This document shows, in pieces, positions 47,614-59,382 of a DNA stretch of 64,000 nucleotides. Position 1 is the stretch's first letter, and every line of letters begins with the position of its first letter. Position numbers and translations under genes: made by a program. Source of the DNA: Tigriopus japonicus (taxonomy: Eukaryota > Arthropoda > Copepoda > Harpacticoida > Harpacticidae); contig JAAGOF010000023.1 of NCBI GenBank assembly GCA_010645155.1, forward strand, positions 489,361-553,360, given 5' to 3'. The notes beneath the pieces are model-generated. The model did not search any database, was not told where the DNA came from, and saw only the letters and a list, made by a program, of their open reading frames with translations.

Positions 47614-48704
47614 GTCACCAACACGAACACTGACATACAACAAAGAATCTCAAACGATCAATGTTCCTTGGTGGTCAATCCCACACCTTTTCCATCATAA
47701 ATGTTCACTGTTTGAACCTGGAGCAAAGCCCGAGGCTGCCACAAAGACTCAACTAACTAAAAGGAGAACATACACTTCAAGGCCAACCGAAAGCATCATC
47801 ACATTCATTCGTTCCTTCCTTCCTTGGGTGAAGAGGGCAAAACCAGGGAGCTAGGGAAACTAGCTCCTGAAAGTGTATCAGTCGCAAGGAAATCTGGTTC
47901 CCGGCCAGCCTTTACTAGGCCTCGACTCGAATAAGAATAGAGAAGAACGAGGCTGCACAAACAGACTAAGGAACATGGCGAACCAAACCAAATAGACCCT
48001 TCCAGACTTGGCACTACTCTCTTCTCTTTGCCATTTGACTTGGAAATGAGTGCGGGCAAGAGTAGCAGAGGGAAGAACGGTGGATAATACTGTAAATGGT
48101 GGGAGGCCATTGAAAACATTGTTCTCAAGTAAGCAGACACTTAGCACTCGTTGCGTTGAAGATGGAGGCGATGGAAAGGCTTAAAATGATGTCTACGATT
48201 ATGAACAAGTTTTGTTGAACGGAAAAAATACCGCGGTGTTCGAAATTTTTCTGCGGTTCTGTCTGACGAAAAGTTGAAACCTTGTCAAGACAATTGTTCA
48301 AAAAAGCCTCAATCCAAAGACTAAATTTGGTCAAATACCTTAAGTTTATACCTATTATAGCCGCTCAAACATTAGATTGTGGTAAATTGACGAGTTTAGA
48401 CAACATGGTGTTTTCAGCACAACATGATGCAATGATGGGAGGTAGGAAATGGCGATAGAAATGTTTCCACTCTCTTGGCAAAACGATCTGGGCAGACCTG
48501 TGATGTCATTGTAATTGCAATTGACTACATTTGAAATCAAAGAAATTGTTTTTGTGATTTATTACATTTATTGTTTATTGTTTGGACCACTCAAACATCA
48601 TGATTGACGATAAAAGAGTATTGGTTTTAAGAGAAAAAATGAATAGCGGAAGAGAGAGAGAAAAAAATAAAAACCAACATACTTACGTATTAATGGTAAT
48701 TGTA
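47614..48704. other. upstream region of cPLA2, no supported gene
   Basis: Probably promoter and 5' UTR of the phospholipase. The 111-codon minus frame at 47805-48140 is hydrophobic/Ser-rich and not recognised. Confidence 0.35.
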
Positions 48705-49275
48705 ATGGAGAGCACATTGATTTTTGGTTTGGTTGGGCAGCCAGTTGGCTGTCTACTCGCATTTCGGCAAAATTCTTAACAACTGTTCAGCTGTTTTTTC
48801 GGCGCGTCGTTGTCTGACTCGCATTCACTTACATGGGTATATCCAGAACAGTGTACTCACCCTCTGGCGAAATGTTATGGTAAACTGGAGTTAGTAGCCC
48901 CTTTGAGTTGGACTCAATGAAATTGTAATTGTAATCAATGACATTTCAGCTCAAAGTAATTGTAATTAATAGGGCCCGGAAAATTATGTTTTGTTGTGAA
49001 GCGAAGGTCCCAAATACTTCAGAGCGTAGTGTCAGCTGTTGGCTGACGAACGTTATCGTCAGCTGACCCATGGAGAGCACATTGATTTTTGGTTTGGTTG
49101 GGCAGCCAGTTGTCTGTCTACTCGCATTTCGGCAAAATTCTTAACAACTGTTCAGCTGTTTTTTCGGCGCGTCGTTGTCTGACTCGCATTCACTTACATG
49201 GGTATATCCAGAACAGTGTACTCACCCTCTGGCGAAATGTTATGGTAAACTGGAGTTAGTAGCCCCTTTGAGTTG
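48705..49275 (+). repeat. tandem duplication, period 365 bp
   Basis: 48705-48910 and 49070-49275 are identical apart from one G/T difference I noticed (GTTGGCTG / GTTGTCTG). The 159-bp spacer is rich in GTAATTGTAAT motifs, which also occur at 48507, 48688 and 49735. Confidence 0.85.
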
Positions 49276-50507
49276 ACCCTACTCCTTAAAACGTCTGGAA
49301 TTTCTGCTCCACAACAAAAATAAAATATTTTTTCGTGCTTTATTTTTAAGTAATTGAATTAAAAAGTCAAGTCGTGATGGAGGAAGATTGAAGTTGACCA
49401 TTAGTATTTTCGGGAAAGGAAGGTTTAAAAATAACGGAATGAATAATTACAAATAGGAGAGGGAGAGCACGAGCATAGGACTAAACACATTTCAATCAAT
49501 ATAAGTTAACATTTTCAATTATATGTTACGTCTTCAACTACAAAACAAGTTCTGAGATAAAAAAATTCTCAAAATGTCACCAACTTTCCAAAATATTCAG
49601 CATGTTAATAGATGCACCCAAAATCGATAGGTTTTAATGCTCCTTACACATTATCTTATTTGAAGAGAAATAGTTTCTAGTTGCGTTTCATTGTTAAAAG
49701 TAATTCATATATATTTCAATAGGGTTTTAAAGTCATTGTAATTGTAATTTATTACACTTGCAATTCTTTTAGATTATCGGATTAGGATATGTGATTAATA
49801 TTTCGCCACATTTCCTTGACCTTTTAAATGTTTTGGTTGTTTTTGAGGAAAAATTAAATCTTTTCTCGATATTTAGGCAAAAAATGTCCATCTTTATTAA
49901 AGGCAACATGATTTTTATCATAGGGATTGTTCAAGGGCATTCTTCACGCGTAGAATGATATAAATTCTATTCTCCATCTCTGTTTTCAATACTTAACTGG
50001 GTTTTTTGTAGGAAAGAAAACTGTGTAGTGCTGAAAAAAGATACAGCACGGTGGTTACTTGTGCGCTATGAAAGTATATTATCAAATGCCAAGACTTTTA
50101 ATGACACTTTTCACTGTCCGAGTGTTATAATGAAGATATCTTGTGAATAGGTACATTAGTTCACTTAAAACCATTAAAACCGACATATTTTCCCAAACCA
50201 AATTTAGATTTTAAGAGTGTTCTTAGTTATGAATTGAAGCGAAATTTGATCAATATCTATTTAGCAGATAAGTAGCTATCATTAACTTAAAACTTTAAAA
50301 TGCATCAAATTATGCCATGAAATGCTCTGGTTGGAGCGATTGCCAAGATATGCAATATAAATTTTCAGTGTCACAAAAATAAATAATATTTTTTCGTTGC
50401 TCTATGATTCTGTCTAGGTTGTGAGATTCATATACATTAGTACTCAAAACTAACTTAAAAAGTTCATTTCTTAATGTAAACATCTGCAATACAGGAGGGG
50501 CAATAAA
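49276..50507. other. non-coding, with a diverged MITE relative at 49889-50060
   Basis: The segment starting TCCATCTTTATTAAAGGCAA resembles the left half of the 18323-18576 MITE. Nothing else recognised. Confidence 0.4.
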
Positions 50508-50757
50508 GGGGGAGACGTGGTTTCGTGGTTAGCGCAGGTTCCTATAGTGAGAGAGGTCCCAGGTTCGATTCTCCTCCCTGACCTTTCTAAAAGGAAACTT
50601 TTAGACGCTATTCCACACCCACTGACGGAGAACCAATCTGATATCGGACGAGAGATTGCCTATCGGAAAAAAACGAATGATGTGATGGCTGGCTTCGCTG
50701 GCCAGGCGAGGATCAAACAAACCCTACCGACCCTAGCGCCTACAACAACAAAAATAC
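50508..50757 (+). mobile_element. tRNA-derived SINE, second family
   Basis: GGGGGAGACGTGGTTTCGTGG head with A box (TGGTTAGCGCAGG) and B box (AGGTTCGATTCTCC), body with GATGGCTGGCTTCGCTGGCC, and a CAACAACAAAAA tail. Related copy at 11473-11712. The 81-codon ORF here is SINE. Confidence 0.75.
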
Positions 50758-51170
50758 GGTAGAATTAGACAACTTTGAAATCTATTGAAGATCTGTGCAA
50801 ATTTGAAAGATAAATCAGCACTACAATGGGAATTTTGGTTTCACAAAAGTGCAAAATTTGAAAGAAACAGTTTTCCTTGGAATTTTACTAAATATGAACT
50901 TACGTCTTACTTTGTTTGTTGAAAGCGCCGAACAAAAAATAATCCAAAAATATACCTTTTACATTAGTTTTAGTATAAATTATGCACTTATTTTTATGTA
51001 AGACAAAAGCGAAAGTAAGTAAAATCTTGGTAATTTTTGCGACGTTGAAAAAGAGTATATGTCTTGGGAATCGTTTTTACGCACAATGAACCGAGTAAAA
51101 CATCAACAAAGACCTTGCGTTCCCAGACCCATCTTACGTTGATTTCCAGCATGGTTGCCAGGTCAAGATA
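50758..51170. other. non-coding, nothing recognised
   Basis: AT-rich spacer up to the TACAGGGTGTCACC end of the mariner relic. Confidence 0.4.
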
Positions 51171-51477
51171 TACAGGGTGTCACCACAAAAATGGCGTGTT
51201 GGTTAAACTGATTGCGTTACGGGCAATATGTCAAAATTTAAGGCCGACATAAAGACCAATATTTTTTCAACCACTAATATTGTATACGAATGATAATTTT
51301 ATTCAATAAGGCCACCATTGGCCTTTATAACGGCCTCCACACGACCTCTGAAAGAGGCACATGACGATTTGATAAATCATGGCAATTTATTTTTAGTAAT
51401 TCTTGGGGTTTTTTTGGAGTTGTGTTCAGGTGCACCATCCTGGAGGCGCTAGGGATGGGTGACACCGGCAATTTTGA

Positions 51478-53150
51478 CCTCGACACCGACACCGACACCG
51501 GAAGGTTGAAACCGACACTGACACCGACACCGGTGTCAAAGTTTCCCATCGACACCGTGGTGTCGACACCGCTGGTGTCGACGCCGACACCGACACCAAG
51601 AACGACACCGACACCAGTACTTCATATTAGAATTTGGGGTTTAAAAATCATCATCCTAAGTTTTATCAAATACATAACAAGTTCCAACCTTTTTTGGTGG
51701 CCCTTAACCTCAAATGAAGGGTAAGCAACATAACTTTCCCGTTTGGAATTTTTTACAAGTAGGGTCCAGAATTATATTTTTCCGTAGTATTTCCCAAACT
51801 TTTCTAATATTTTGGTTGTTTAAAGGAAAAAATCTATTGGGGAAATTGAAATTTCTATTGTTAAATCCGGTTTGTGTCAAGTCTGCCTCCAACAACAACT
51901 AATTAGATTTTAATTAACCTTGATCAAAATTTCAGCTGATTCCACAAAATAAGCGCCTCTTGCGGTCGTATTGAGACATAGTTCCCAGCTAGAGAGGGGT
52001 TTTTAATGCCACTTTTGGCAAAACTTTGGAGAAATAGGTTTATCCTTAGATGCTTAAATTTCTTTGCAATGGCATTTTGTTATCAAAATCGTACATTTCG
52101 GAGAAATGTTGATTTCAAGAAAATCTTGAACGGTTTGCCAAAGAGTGGCATTAAAACACACTCATTAGCTGGCAACTATGTCTCAATCTGACCGCAAGAG
52201 GCACTTATTTTGTGGAATCAGCTGAAATTTTGTTCAGGGTTCATTGCCAAACACTTATTTGAAAGATTGGTGTACGCACACAAAAAAGCCAAATAATGGC
52301 TTAGTATTAAATACTTATGAATATATGGCTCTTTTTCCAAATATTTGGTTTCTTTTGAAGAAAATGAGCATCAAATACTTTGCCACTTTTTGGCAAATGT
52401 TTTTCCGGAACCTGCTTATGACATTGCGGAAACTAAACGGCTTGAAATGGTTTCATAGTGTTTTTGAGGTAGAAAAGCCATTTAAGAAATGACAAACGCT
52501 TTGGAGACCCATGGTGATGTTGAGTATCAAAAGTTTATTCGTCTGCTTAATCAAGATGTCCTTGGCTTAATGCATGAGCAAATTTTTTATTCAAATTCCC
52601 CAAAAACATAATTGAATGTAAGTGATTTAACATTTCTTTGCACTTTATTGTTAAATTTCCTTATGGACAATGTTATCTGCAATATTGTCATTTTAGGTAC
52701 CTAGACATTTAAATTTCATTGAACTTAATTATCAAATTGTGCTTTAAAAGTTTTATTCAAGTGTTACTGAAATATGAAAGGAGAAAGATCCATTTTTCTA
52801 GGCCAATTATGATGCTTGTATTCCCTATGACAAGGTCAGTTGAAATTTGTACTTCAAGACATTCATCACGGAGATCAGTCTGGACAGACCCAGACATTCT
52901 TCACAAAAATCAAAATAAATTGTAGGTAAACTTAAATCGGAGAGAGGGGAAAATAGGTTTACATTTCACTATACCCTGCTTTGCAAGCCTTTCAATCTAA
53001 TTTTTGCGCGATTTACGGAACTTTCGGAAAAAACTCACGAAACCTTAAAACGTCGACACCGGAAACCTGGTGTCGACACTGACACCGAAATCCAAAAAAG
53101 CCGGTGTCGGTGTCGACACCTCGACACCGACACCGGCTTCTCGCACACCG
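51478..53150. mobile_element. element bounded by GACACC/GGTGTC repeat arrays
   Basis: Left array 51478-51612 and right array 53053-53150 are made of 6-bp GACACC units and their inverse, with GTCGACACC palindromes. The enclosed 1.4 kb is AT-rich, has no recognised gene and holds a foldback MITE (51921-52238). It sits inside the mariner coding sequence. Superfamily unknown. Confidence 0.5.
51921..52238. mobile_element. foldback MITE
   Basis: Arms of about 110 bp: CAAAATTTCAGCTGATTCCA at the left is mirrored at the right, with TTGAGACATAGTTSCCAGCT inside both arms. Confidence 0.7.
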
Positions 53151-53228
53151 CTCCAGGCTGGAGCCACACATAACCATCCTGATAGTGTTCATTGAGCCAA
53201 GGAATGACTTTGGTTTCCAGGACTACTA

Positions 53229-53378
53229 AGGAACCACTGTACTTCAGGATTTCAAAAATGCACACTAGGTCCTATCACTAAACTAAAATGTGAGCTTTTT
53301 GCAACAAATATATTGTTCCGTTGAATTTCCATTGTACTAATCGGACCTAGTGCGTATTTTGAAAGTTATCCTGGCTAT
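53229..53378 (-). mobile_element. MITE family A, third copy (truncated)
   Basis: Begins GGAACCACTGTACTTCAGGA and contains CACTAGGTCCTATCAC; inverted relative to the copies at 12971 and 14917. Abuts element B. Confidence 0.6.
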
Positions 53379-53597
53379 TGAGTCCTTCAAGCGCAACCAG
53401 TGAAATGGAAATCACGTGCAACCTTTGAGCTTTGATGCACAAAATTTCTGTTCTAATGTGTCCAATATACCTTTGGAAGCTCGAAAATAGGTCACATGTT
53501 TATGTCAGGGTGCAATTTCTGGAGCTGTATTACAAAGGTGACCTCCCAGTCTTATGTACTGTGACCTCCCAGTCAGCTGCTCCTTAAAGGACCCAAT
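53379..53597. mobile_element. TIR element family B, second copy
   Basis: GAGTCCTTCAAGCGC and an inverted GCTCCTTAAAGGACCC end. The interior shares GGTTGCACGTG and the doubled GTGACCTCCCAGTC block with 45205-45432. Confidence 0.55.
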
Positions 53598-53946
53598 AGC
53601 CATCCTTGGACTACTATGTAGGCATCTGTATTGATCTTCAATCCCTTTGGAAAACAGTAAGGATCCATCCTCTTACCATCGTTACCGATAACACAAAGCA
53701 TCATTTCATTGCTCCATCAGGATGCTTAGAATGAAACTTGGGCGTCACATTTTTTCGAGTTTGACAAATCCATCTATCATTCCTTGAACTGCGGGCCTGA
53801 TCCACGTTCCACATCTTCTTTTCTGAGAAGATGCGAGGCTTGGATCCTGGGCTGTTGTTGGACTTCTTCATCCAGTTCAAAAGAGATTTGCATCTGTTAA
53901 GTCTTTCAGTCTTGGTGCGATTTGTAACTAGATGATGATGTTGCCG

Positions 53947-54393
53947 TACCAAGAAGCACTGAAAACTGGAGTGGGAGGCCAACGGTAAGAATTCTGATTT
54001 CCAGAAGGATTAATTCTTCTGCAAACGAGACCTGTCTTGTTTTCAGTAGACAGTTTATTTCATATCTCAGCTCAATCGATTGCCGGAGTGAAAAGTTATG
54101 CCTTCTCAAACTTATGTACTGAAGAGAGCATAGAATGAATCATCAACTTGCCCTTTTGTGGTAAAGCGATTACCAGAAAAAGGGCTAGTTCATTCATTCT
54201 CGGTACGATTTGCACTGAACTTTGAGAGAGCATATCTTTTGACTCCGACGTTCGATTGAGCTGAAAATTGAAATACGTATTCTTATGAACATAGGCAATG
54301 TCTCATGTGCAGAAGAACGTAATTGAAGTGTTCCTACTGGAAATCATGGTTCCTCTCGTAAGCTTCCCAGTCCAGTGAAATTCAGTGGTTCTT
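53947..54393. mobile_element. foldback MITE family C (full copy)
   Basis: Begins CCAAGAAGCACTGAAAACTG and ends CACTGAA-type inverse at 54393; arms of about 200 bp meet near 54170. Flanks GCCGTAC and GCCGAAC resemble a 7-8-bp duplication. It interrupts the mariner frame. Confidence 0.6.
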
Positions 54394-54785
54394 GGCCGAA
54401 CATAAGGATGTAAACCCATTTCCTTCACCGCCCTGCTGACAATGGAACGGCTGACCTCGTTAGCCTTGGCAAGATTGCGGATGCTCTGGCCAGGATCCTC
54501 TTGGATTTGGTCTTGGAGGGCCTTCTTGAATGTAGGGGTCCCTTTTTGTGATGTCCACCACTGCCTCATTTCCTCTTGATGCCATGGCCGACTTTCCATG
54601 CCGCATTAATGCGCGATATTGTCCTTAAAGAGTCCTCCCGTTAATCGCTGAATCTCCTTGTGAGGTGTGTGGACACGGAGCAACACGCGGACCTCGAGGC
54701 GACGGGCTTCCATGATCTTTAAATTGCAAATAAATCAAATTTTCGTAATTTTTCAGAACATTCCCACACAAATTTTGTTTTTTAA

Positions 54786-54962
54786 GGAAGCCAGAGTGGC
54801 CAAGCGTACTAGCGCGTTCTTAATAGTGCCGAGTGTAGGTGCTTCCCCAGACGGCGTAGGTTCGAATCCTGTTGGGGGTCGGATTGAAGCTGTCGGGAGA
54901 AATCCTTCCATTTACAGGGAATCGCATTCCTTGTAGCGGTAATAAAAAATCCGCAAAAAAAA
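54786..54962 (+). mobile_element. tRNA(Ser/Leu)-like SINE
   Basis: GGAAGCCAGAGTGGCCAAGC head, a long variable-arm-like insert, B box TAGGTTCGAATCCTG, the conserved tail GGGAATCGCATTCCTTGTAG and an A-rich end. The tRNA-like part lacks a matched 3' acceptor strand, so it is not a functional tRNA gene. Confidence 0.75.
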
Positions 54963-55123
54963 AATCAAGGCAATCGGACCATTGGTTCCCAAGTTATTGG
55001 CCTTCAAAGAGCACTTCAAAGAGCTGCGAGGTTTTCGGATTTGTAACAGATACAAAGAATGCCGTTCGATATAAAAAGAGTCATGTTATGGCTCAAAATA
55101 GTGTACTGATGAATGTGGTGTAA
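54963..55123. other. spacer, nothing recognised
   Basis: Short non-coding stretch between SINE and LINE tail. Confidence 0.4.
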
Positions 55124-55700
55124 TTAAGAGTGATAAAATATCTGATCTATCAATAAATTTGAATTGGCAGATCTAGAGAGTCCCTGAGCATGGAGTTGGT
55201 CGGGAATGTTGGATAGATATCTGTCCAAATGGGTTTTGAATGATAAAACTGGGTCATTAGATGAAAATATTCTTCTTAGTTCTGAAGGTAAGAGATTGTA
55301 CAACTTAGGAGCACGATTAAGAACAAAGTTCTTTTGGAGAGTTTTTACCAACTTTGAGGTTTTTGTATTGTTGTCGTCCTTTACGTTACATGTCATGCCT
55401 CGTCCCTCACTATATGTAGTGTTTATTCCAGGATTTGGAATGTACCATGAATGCATTTGAAAACATAAAAAATAAGATATCGTTCATTTCTTTTTTAAAT
55501 GCTATAGATTCCAAGCGTTTTCAATCTATGCCAGTATGAAAGATCGGACATTTTACCAATAAAGCGGGTGTAGGTGCGTAAAAAGTTTTCTACTTTTTGA
55601 AGGTGAAAAGAATCCATCGGGGCCTAAATTGGAGAAGCATATTCCATATATACGAGGCTAGTTTTTGGATAAATCTTAAGTGCTTCTTGACAATTATTTT
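55124..55700 (-). mobile_element. LINE ORF2 C-terminal fragment (CR1/jockey-like)
   Basis: On the minus strand, SDLSYWHRLKTLGIYSI and ERYLIFYVFKCIHG (55560-55450) run into RAPKLYNLLPSELR and FKTHLDRYLSNIPD, ending at a stop at 55124. This YWxRLKxLxLYSLxRRRERY ... LPxxLRxxxxxxxFKxxLDxYL pattern is the typical end of LINE reverse transcriptase ORFs. A stop after GIYSI and frame changes make it a 5'-truncated dead copy. Confidence 0.7.
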
Positions 55701-56308
55701 CTTTTGAGTGGCATCATTTAGCTTAAATGGCATGCATTTTTGAGAAATGATCCTTTCCGAAAAAATGATAGCCATCGAATAACCAGAGTTGACGTGAGGC
55801 CAGAAAGTGGCATCAAAGATGATGTCCTGGCAACCATGTTGGAAATCAACACAAGATTGGTTTGGCAACGCAAGGTCTGCGCTGGTATTTTTCTCGGTTC
55901 ATTTTTTTCTTCGTCAGCATGTAAAGGCTATCTTGGCGAATGTAATTGGCCTGTTACCATCCTTTCAAACAACATGTACGGTAGGCAAAGAAAGTTTGGA
56001 GTTAACAATCAAGAGTAATTTGGAAACACATTTTTCCCCTTGTAATCTGTTTCCGCAATTTATAACTCCACTGTATCTCAACAGTTTCGAATCATTGCTT
56101 ACATCTCGCTATCCATCAAATTTCAATTCGGACCCACACTTCACGATTTTGTAAAAGCAAGCGATTTCTTAAGTTTTATAATCCAAGGAGATCTTATAAA
56201 CGCATGCTTCCTTTCTCTCATGTAGCGTCCCTGTTGCTCAACCTCTGCATTTTTTCCATTAGGCTTGTCGGAAATCAAGTCCAAAGTCAAGAGTTCTGCT
56301 ATTGCTCA
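55701..56308. other. non-coding or diverged LINE sequence
   Basis: The minus frame 55590-55868 may continue the LINE upstream; 55870-56308 shows nothing recognisable. Confidence 0.35.
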
Positions 56309-56310
56309 TA

Positions 56311-57000
56311 CTAGGTGGGGTGAAAAGTAACCTCCTTGACCGACAAAATGCAATGCTACTGCAAAATATGCTTGTAGTGCTTTGTAGTCTGTTCATATTT
56401 AGGCATACGTTTCAAATTTCAATGGTTTATTGCCATTCATTTTGCTTTGACAGCTCATTGAAGATGCCGTGTTTGGCATCATGTCGAAAATGGATCAACA
56501 CGATTTTCGTTTTGCCTTAAAACATTATTTTTTACCAAGTAAAATGGCGAAGGCAGGAAAAGAAAAGTTTAACAAATGTAATGAGATAAATGCTCCGTCA
56601 GATCATACCACTAAATATTAATTTTGCCACTTTTGTGGTCTCCAAACCTTCACTATCGATCAAAGACGTTGTCGAAGGCCCTCGGAAACAATTACTGATG
56701 AAAATGAAAAAAAGTTCAGTCTAGTTTTAATGTTCGCTAGCAGCTCACGCACCTTCACTTTCAGAGAGCTCCATTTCATGAACTTTTTTGACGTTTTCAT
56801 CCGTAAAATCATCAGATTCATTTTCAACATGATGCCAAACAGGTCAACATCATTGAGCTGTCAAAACAAAATGAAGGGCAATAATCCATTAAAATTTGAA
56901 ATGAATGCCTAAATATAAATGAAGTACAAGGCACTATAAGCATATTTTGCAATAGCTTTGCATTTTGTCGGTCAAGGAGGTTACTTTTCACCCCACCTAG
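56311..57000 (+). mobile_element. internally deleted mariner with TA target duplication
   Basis: Inverted ends CTAGGTGGGGTGAAAAGTAA extend for about 165 bp, and TA flanks both sides (56309-56310, 57001-57002). The interior (about 56475-56720, +) keeps a degenerate mariner N-terminus beginning MSKMDQHDFRFALKHYFL with a stop and loses the catalytic domain. Confidence 0.8.
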
Positions 57001-57002
57001 TA

Positions 57003-57542
57003 ATTGGCCCAGAGTGATGATTTGCTGAAAATTTGGTTTTTGTCGTTCTTCCAAGTATAATCAATGCTATTTTGCTTGCTTATGCACTTCAATACAGTCC
57101 AAGAAGTACCCAGGAACAATTAAAATTTTCTGACATTGGTAAAGCTTTTAACATATATACCTAAAATAGAGTAAATTTAATCATTTAATAAGCCATGGTA
57201 ATGTGAAAGCGGCGAAGCGCTCCCGAATAATTCTGATCGTAAAAAAATGTCATTTCGGGAAAAAATGCTTTTGGGTAGGGTTTCTGTCACATTCTAATGA
57301 AGTTTTATTTTCTTGATGAATTCTTGTTTTTTTCCTTAATGTATTCTTTGAATTTAGTCAAAAACTCAGTCAAAAATTCAGTCAAATCTGGAAACAACAA
57401 AACTCGAAATGAAAAAAAGTAACTCTTGATTAAACAATATTTTGCGGTGAATGAAAATATACACATAGAACATAAAGTCTCATAATTTTAGAAAAAAGTT
57501 TGTTGCTAAAGGGAAATTATCTTATATTTACCATTGACCATA
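57003..57542. other. non-coding, nothing recognised
   Basis: AT-rich DNA between two mariner-derived elements. Confidence 0.4.
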
Positions 57543-58360
57543 CCGGGTGTCCTGTATGTCCTCAACCCTAAACAAATCTTTATGTCATTTCACGTAAGAT
57601 TTGAAATTCTCGCCAAAAATTGAGTTTGGTATAGATTGGTTCGTCCTCTTCCTTTACAGTTCTATGAAGACAAGTAAACAAACGCCAGTTTTGCGAGTAA
57701 AATGGTGCCGAATAAGGTGAGACATTTATTTGGTCGTCGCGAGCATTTTGGATGGGGAGAAGCAGGCTGATGTGGCCAAGGCCTTTAGGATTCCAATTGG
57801 CACTGTCAAGAGCCACTGGCGGCTCTACCAGCAGCGTGGGACCACTGACGAGCCCCCCAGGACCAGCAGGCCCACCTCCACCCGCACCAAGGCCCTCATT
57901 GTTGAGGTCAAGGCCGCCGTCGACAAGGACCCGAACACCTCCACCAGGGCCCTCGCCAAGAGGTTCCACGTGACTGTGTCCGTCATGGAGAGGATCGTGA
58001 AGGTGGACCTGGGCCTGAAGAGCCTGGCCGTGGTCCCCGTCCAGCAATTGACCCCCACCCAGCGTCAGGGGAGGCTGGACAAGGGCAAGCTCATCCTGAA
58101 TCATCCAAGGGGTGATGGTCGAAGGGCATTTGGCCGGCGAACTCTTGTAACCTGAACCCCTTGGACTACAGCATATGGAACTATGTGGAGCTGAGGGCCT
58201 GTGACAGGTTCCACCCCAATGTCAACAGCCTCAAGACTGCGGTGGAGAGGGAGGGAGTGGAACACCCTCCTCGGGGACTATGTCGCCACCACGTGCACCT
58301 GGTTCCGCAAGTGCATGGAGGCCATGATCACTGCCAACGGCGGCATTTTTGAGGAGTAGA
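57543..58360 (+). pseudogene. Tc1/mariner relic with central deletion
   Basis: Starts with CCGGGTGTCCTGTATGTC after TA. The frame 57730-58155 gives an N-terminal helix-turn-helix (ILDGEKQADVAKAFRIPIGT, VKSHWRLYQQRG) and a second one (STRALAKRFHVTVSVMERI), then QQLTPTQRQGRL. The whole catalytic core is missing; the frame shifts to LDYSIWNYVELRAC and a C-terminal remnant ending near 58358. GC-rich codon use sets it apart from neighbouring DNA, suggesting a recent or foreign origin. The right end was not identified. Confidence 0.7.
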
Positions 58361-59382
58361 CATTCTCCACCCTCTCAGCCACATTCAACATCACCAGCAG
58401 CATTAATGTGGCTTCCATCACCCTCTACACCTTCACCTTCATCAACCCCATGCTCATCCTCATTTTCCTTATGTGAGTGAGATTCAAATATTAAATTATA
58501 GTTCAATTTTTTGCTCTTTAAGACCAAATTAGATTTTGTGCGTGTAAAGTAGAATGACTTAAGCCCCTTTTTTACTGTGTACTTGAACGTGTCCAACTTC
58601 ATCAAGATCCTCAACCAGAGCGTCATCAAGAGAGTTTTTAAAAAAAAATGACCTCGTCGACGTTGATGGAGCTGGCCTTGGTTGTGATGGCCTTGGTTGT
58701 GATGGCCTTGGTTGTATATAAAGCCTTTAATATATAGGTGTTTATTCACATAAAAAATTGCGAGGACTCTGTTGCTAATGGTGTGGAACTTATTCTGGAT
58801 TTTTTTCTTTTATTTAAAATCTTGCAATGAGTCGACAAATTTTCAATGCATATTTATTATCCAAAGCAATCGGAAAACCAAATAAAACATGTTCTACTTT
58901 TTTCAATTTAGCAAAATATGGCGCGCACCCCAGTCTCAGTCAAATAAATGGATAAGTATGTGATTTAATTTACTTTTAGTTACAAAAGACTCACGAGAGC
59001 ATTTCTTTAAATAATCTAAAACTCTCTATTACTACAGTTTAAAATCTGAAATTTCCACCTCGGGGGCCACTTTGCTTTGAGTTAGATTGCTTTTAAAATT
59101 GAGCAGCAAAATCTAGGGAGAAGAAGCGCCCGCAAAATCAAATGCGAATCCATCTGCTGAGAGCAAACCATGAGACAAATTCCAAAAAAAAAAACTCTTC
59201 CTGAATTTTGTCAGTCTTGACATTTTTTTGTTTTACATGTGGTTACAGTAGGAATCAACCCCTAGCTATGAGAGAGTAAAGAAATGGCTCAACAGCGATA
59301 ACCCCCTCCACTTTTTGCATTGGCGCGTGTTCATGACTTTGTCATGGATCCGGTTCATGGTGGTTAAGATGCCGAGACTAGT
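58361..59382. other. low-complexity and AT-rich DNA
   Basis: 58375-58480 is CACC/CATC-rich. The 15-bp unit GCCTTGGTTGTGATG is repeated three times at about 58675-58715. No gene supported. Confidence 0.45.

Larger units (their letters stand above)
51171..54713 (-). pseudogene. Tc1/mariner transposase relic torn apart by nested repeats
   Basis: Reads from ATG 54713 downward: an N-terminal helix-turn-helix segment with an in-frame TAA after KDNIAH, then SIRNLAKANEVSRSIVSRAV. After foldback element C come LNRCKSLLNWMKK, RIFSEKKMWNVDQ and RNDRWICQTRK (about 53900-53760), then a frameshifted YCFPKGLKINTDAY. After elements B and A comes LETKVIPWLNEHYQDGYVW (53215-53160). After the GACACC-bounded element the C-terminus FRGRVEAVIKANGGLIE ends at TAA 51299. 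The outer end TACAGGGTGTCACC is at 51171; the other end was not found. The usual SDEK motif reads SEKK. Non-functional. Confidence 0.75.

Noticed and set aside
47805..48140. 111-codon ORF upstream of cPLA2 as an extra gene or signal peptide exon
   Set aside because: No splice phase joins it to the first coding exon, which has its own ATG after an in-frame stop.
50508..50600. Possible tRNA gene with A and B boxes
   Set aside because: The acceptor stem does not close and the unit continues into a repeated body and tail, so it is a SINE head. The same holds for 54786 and 43686.
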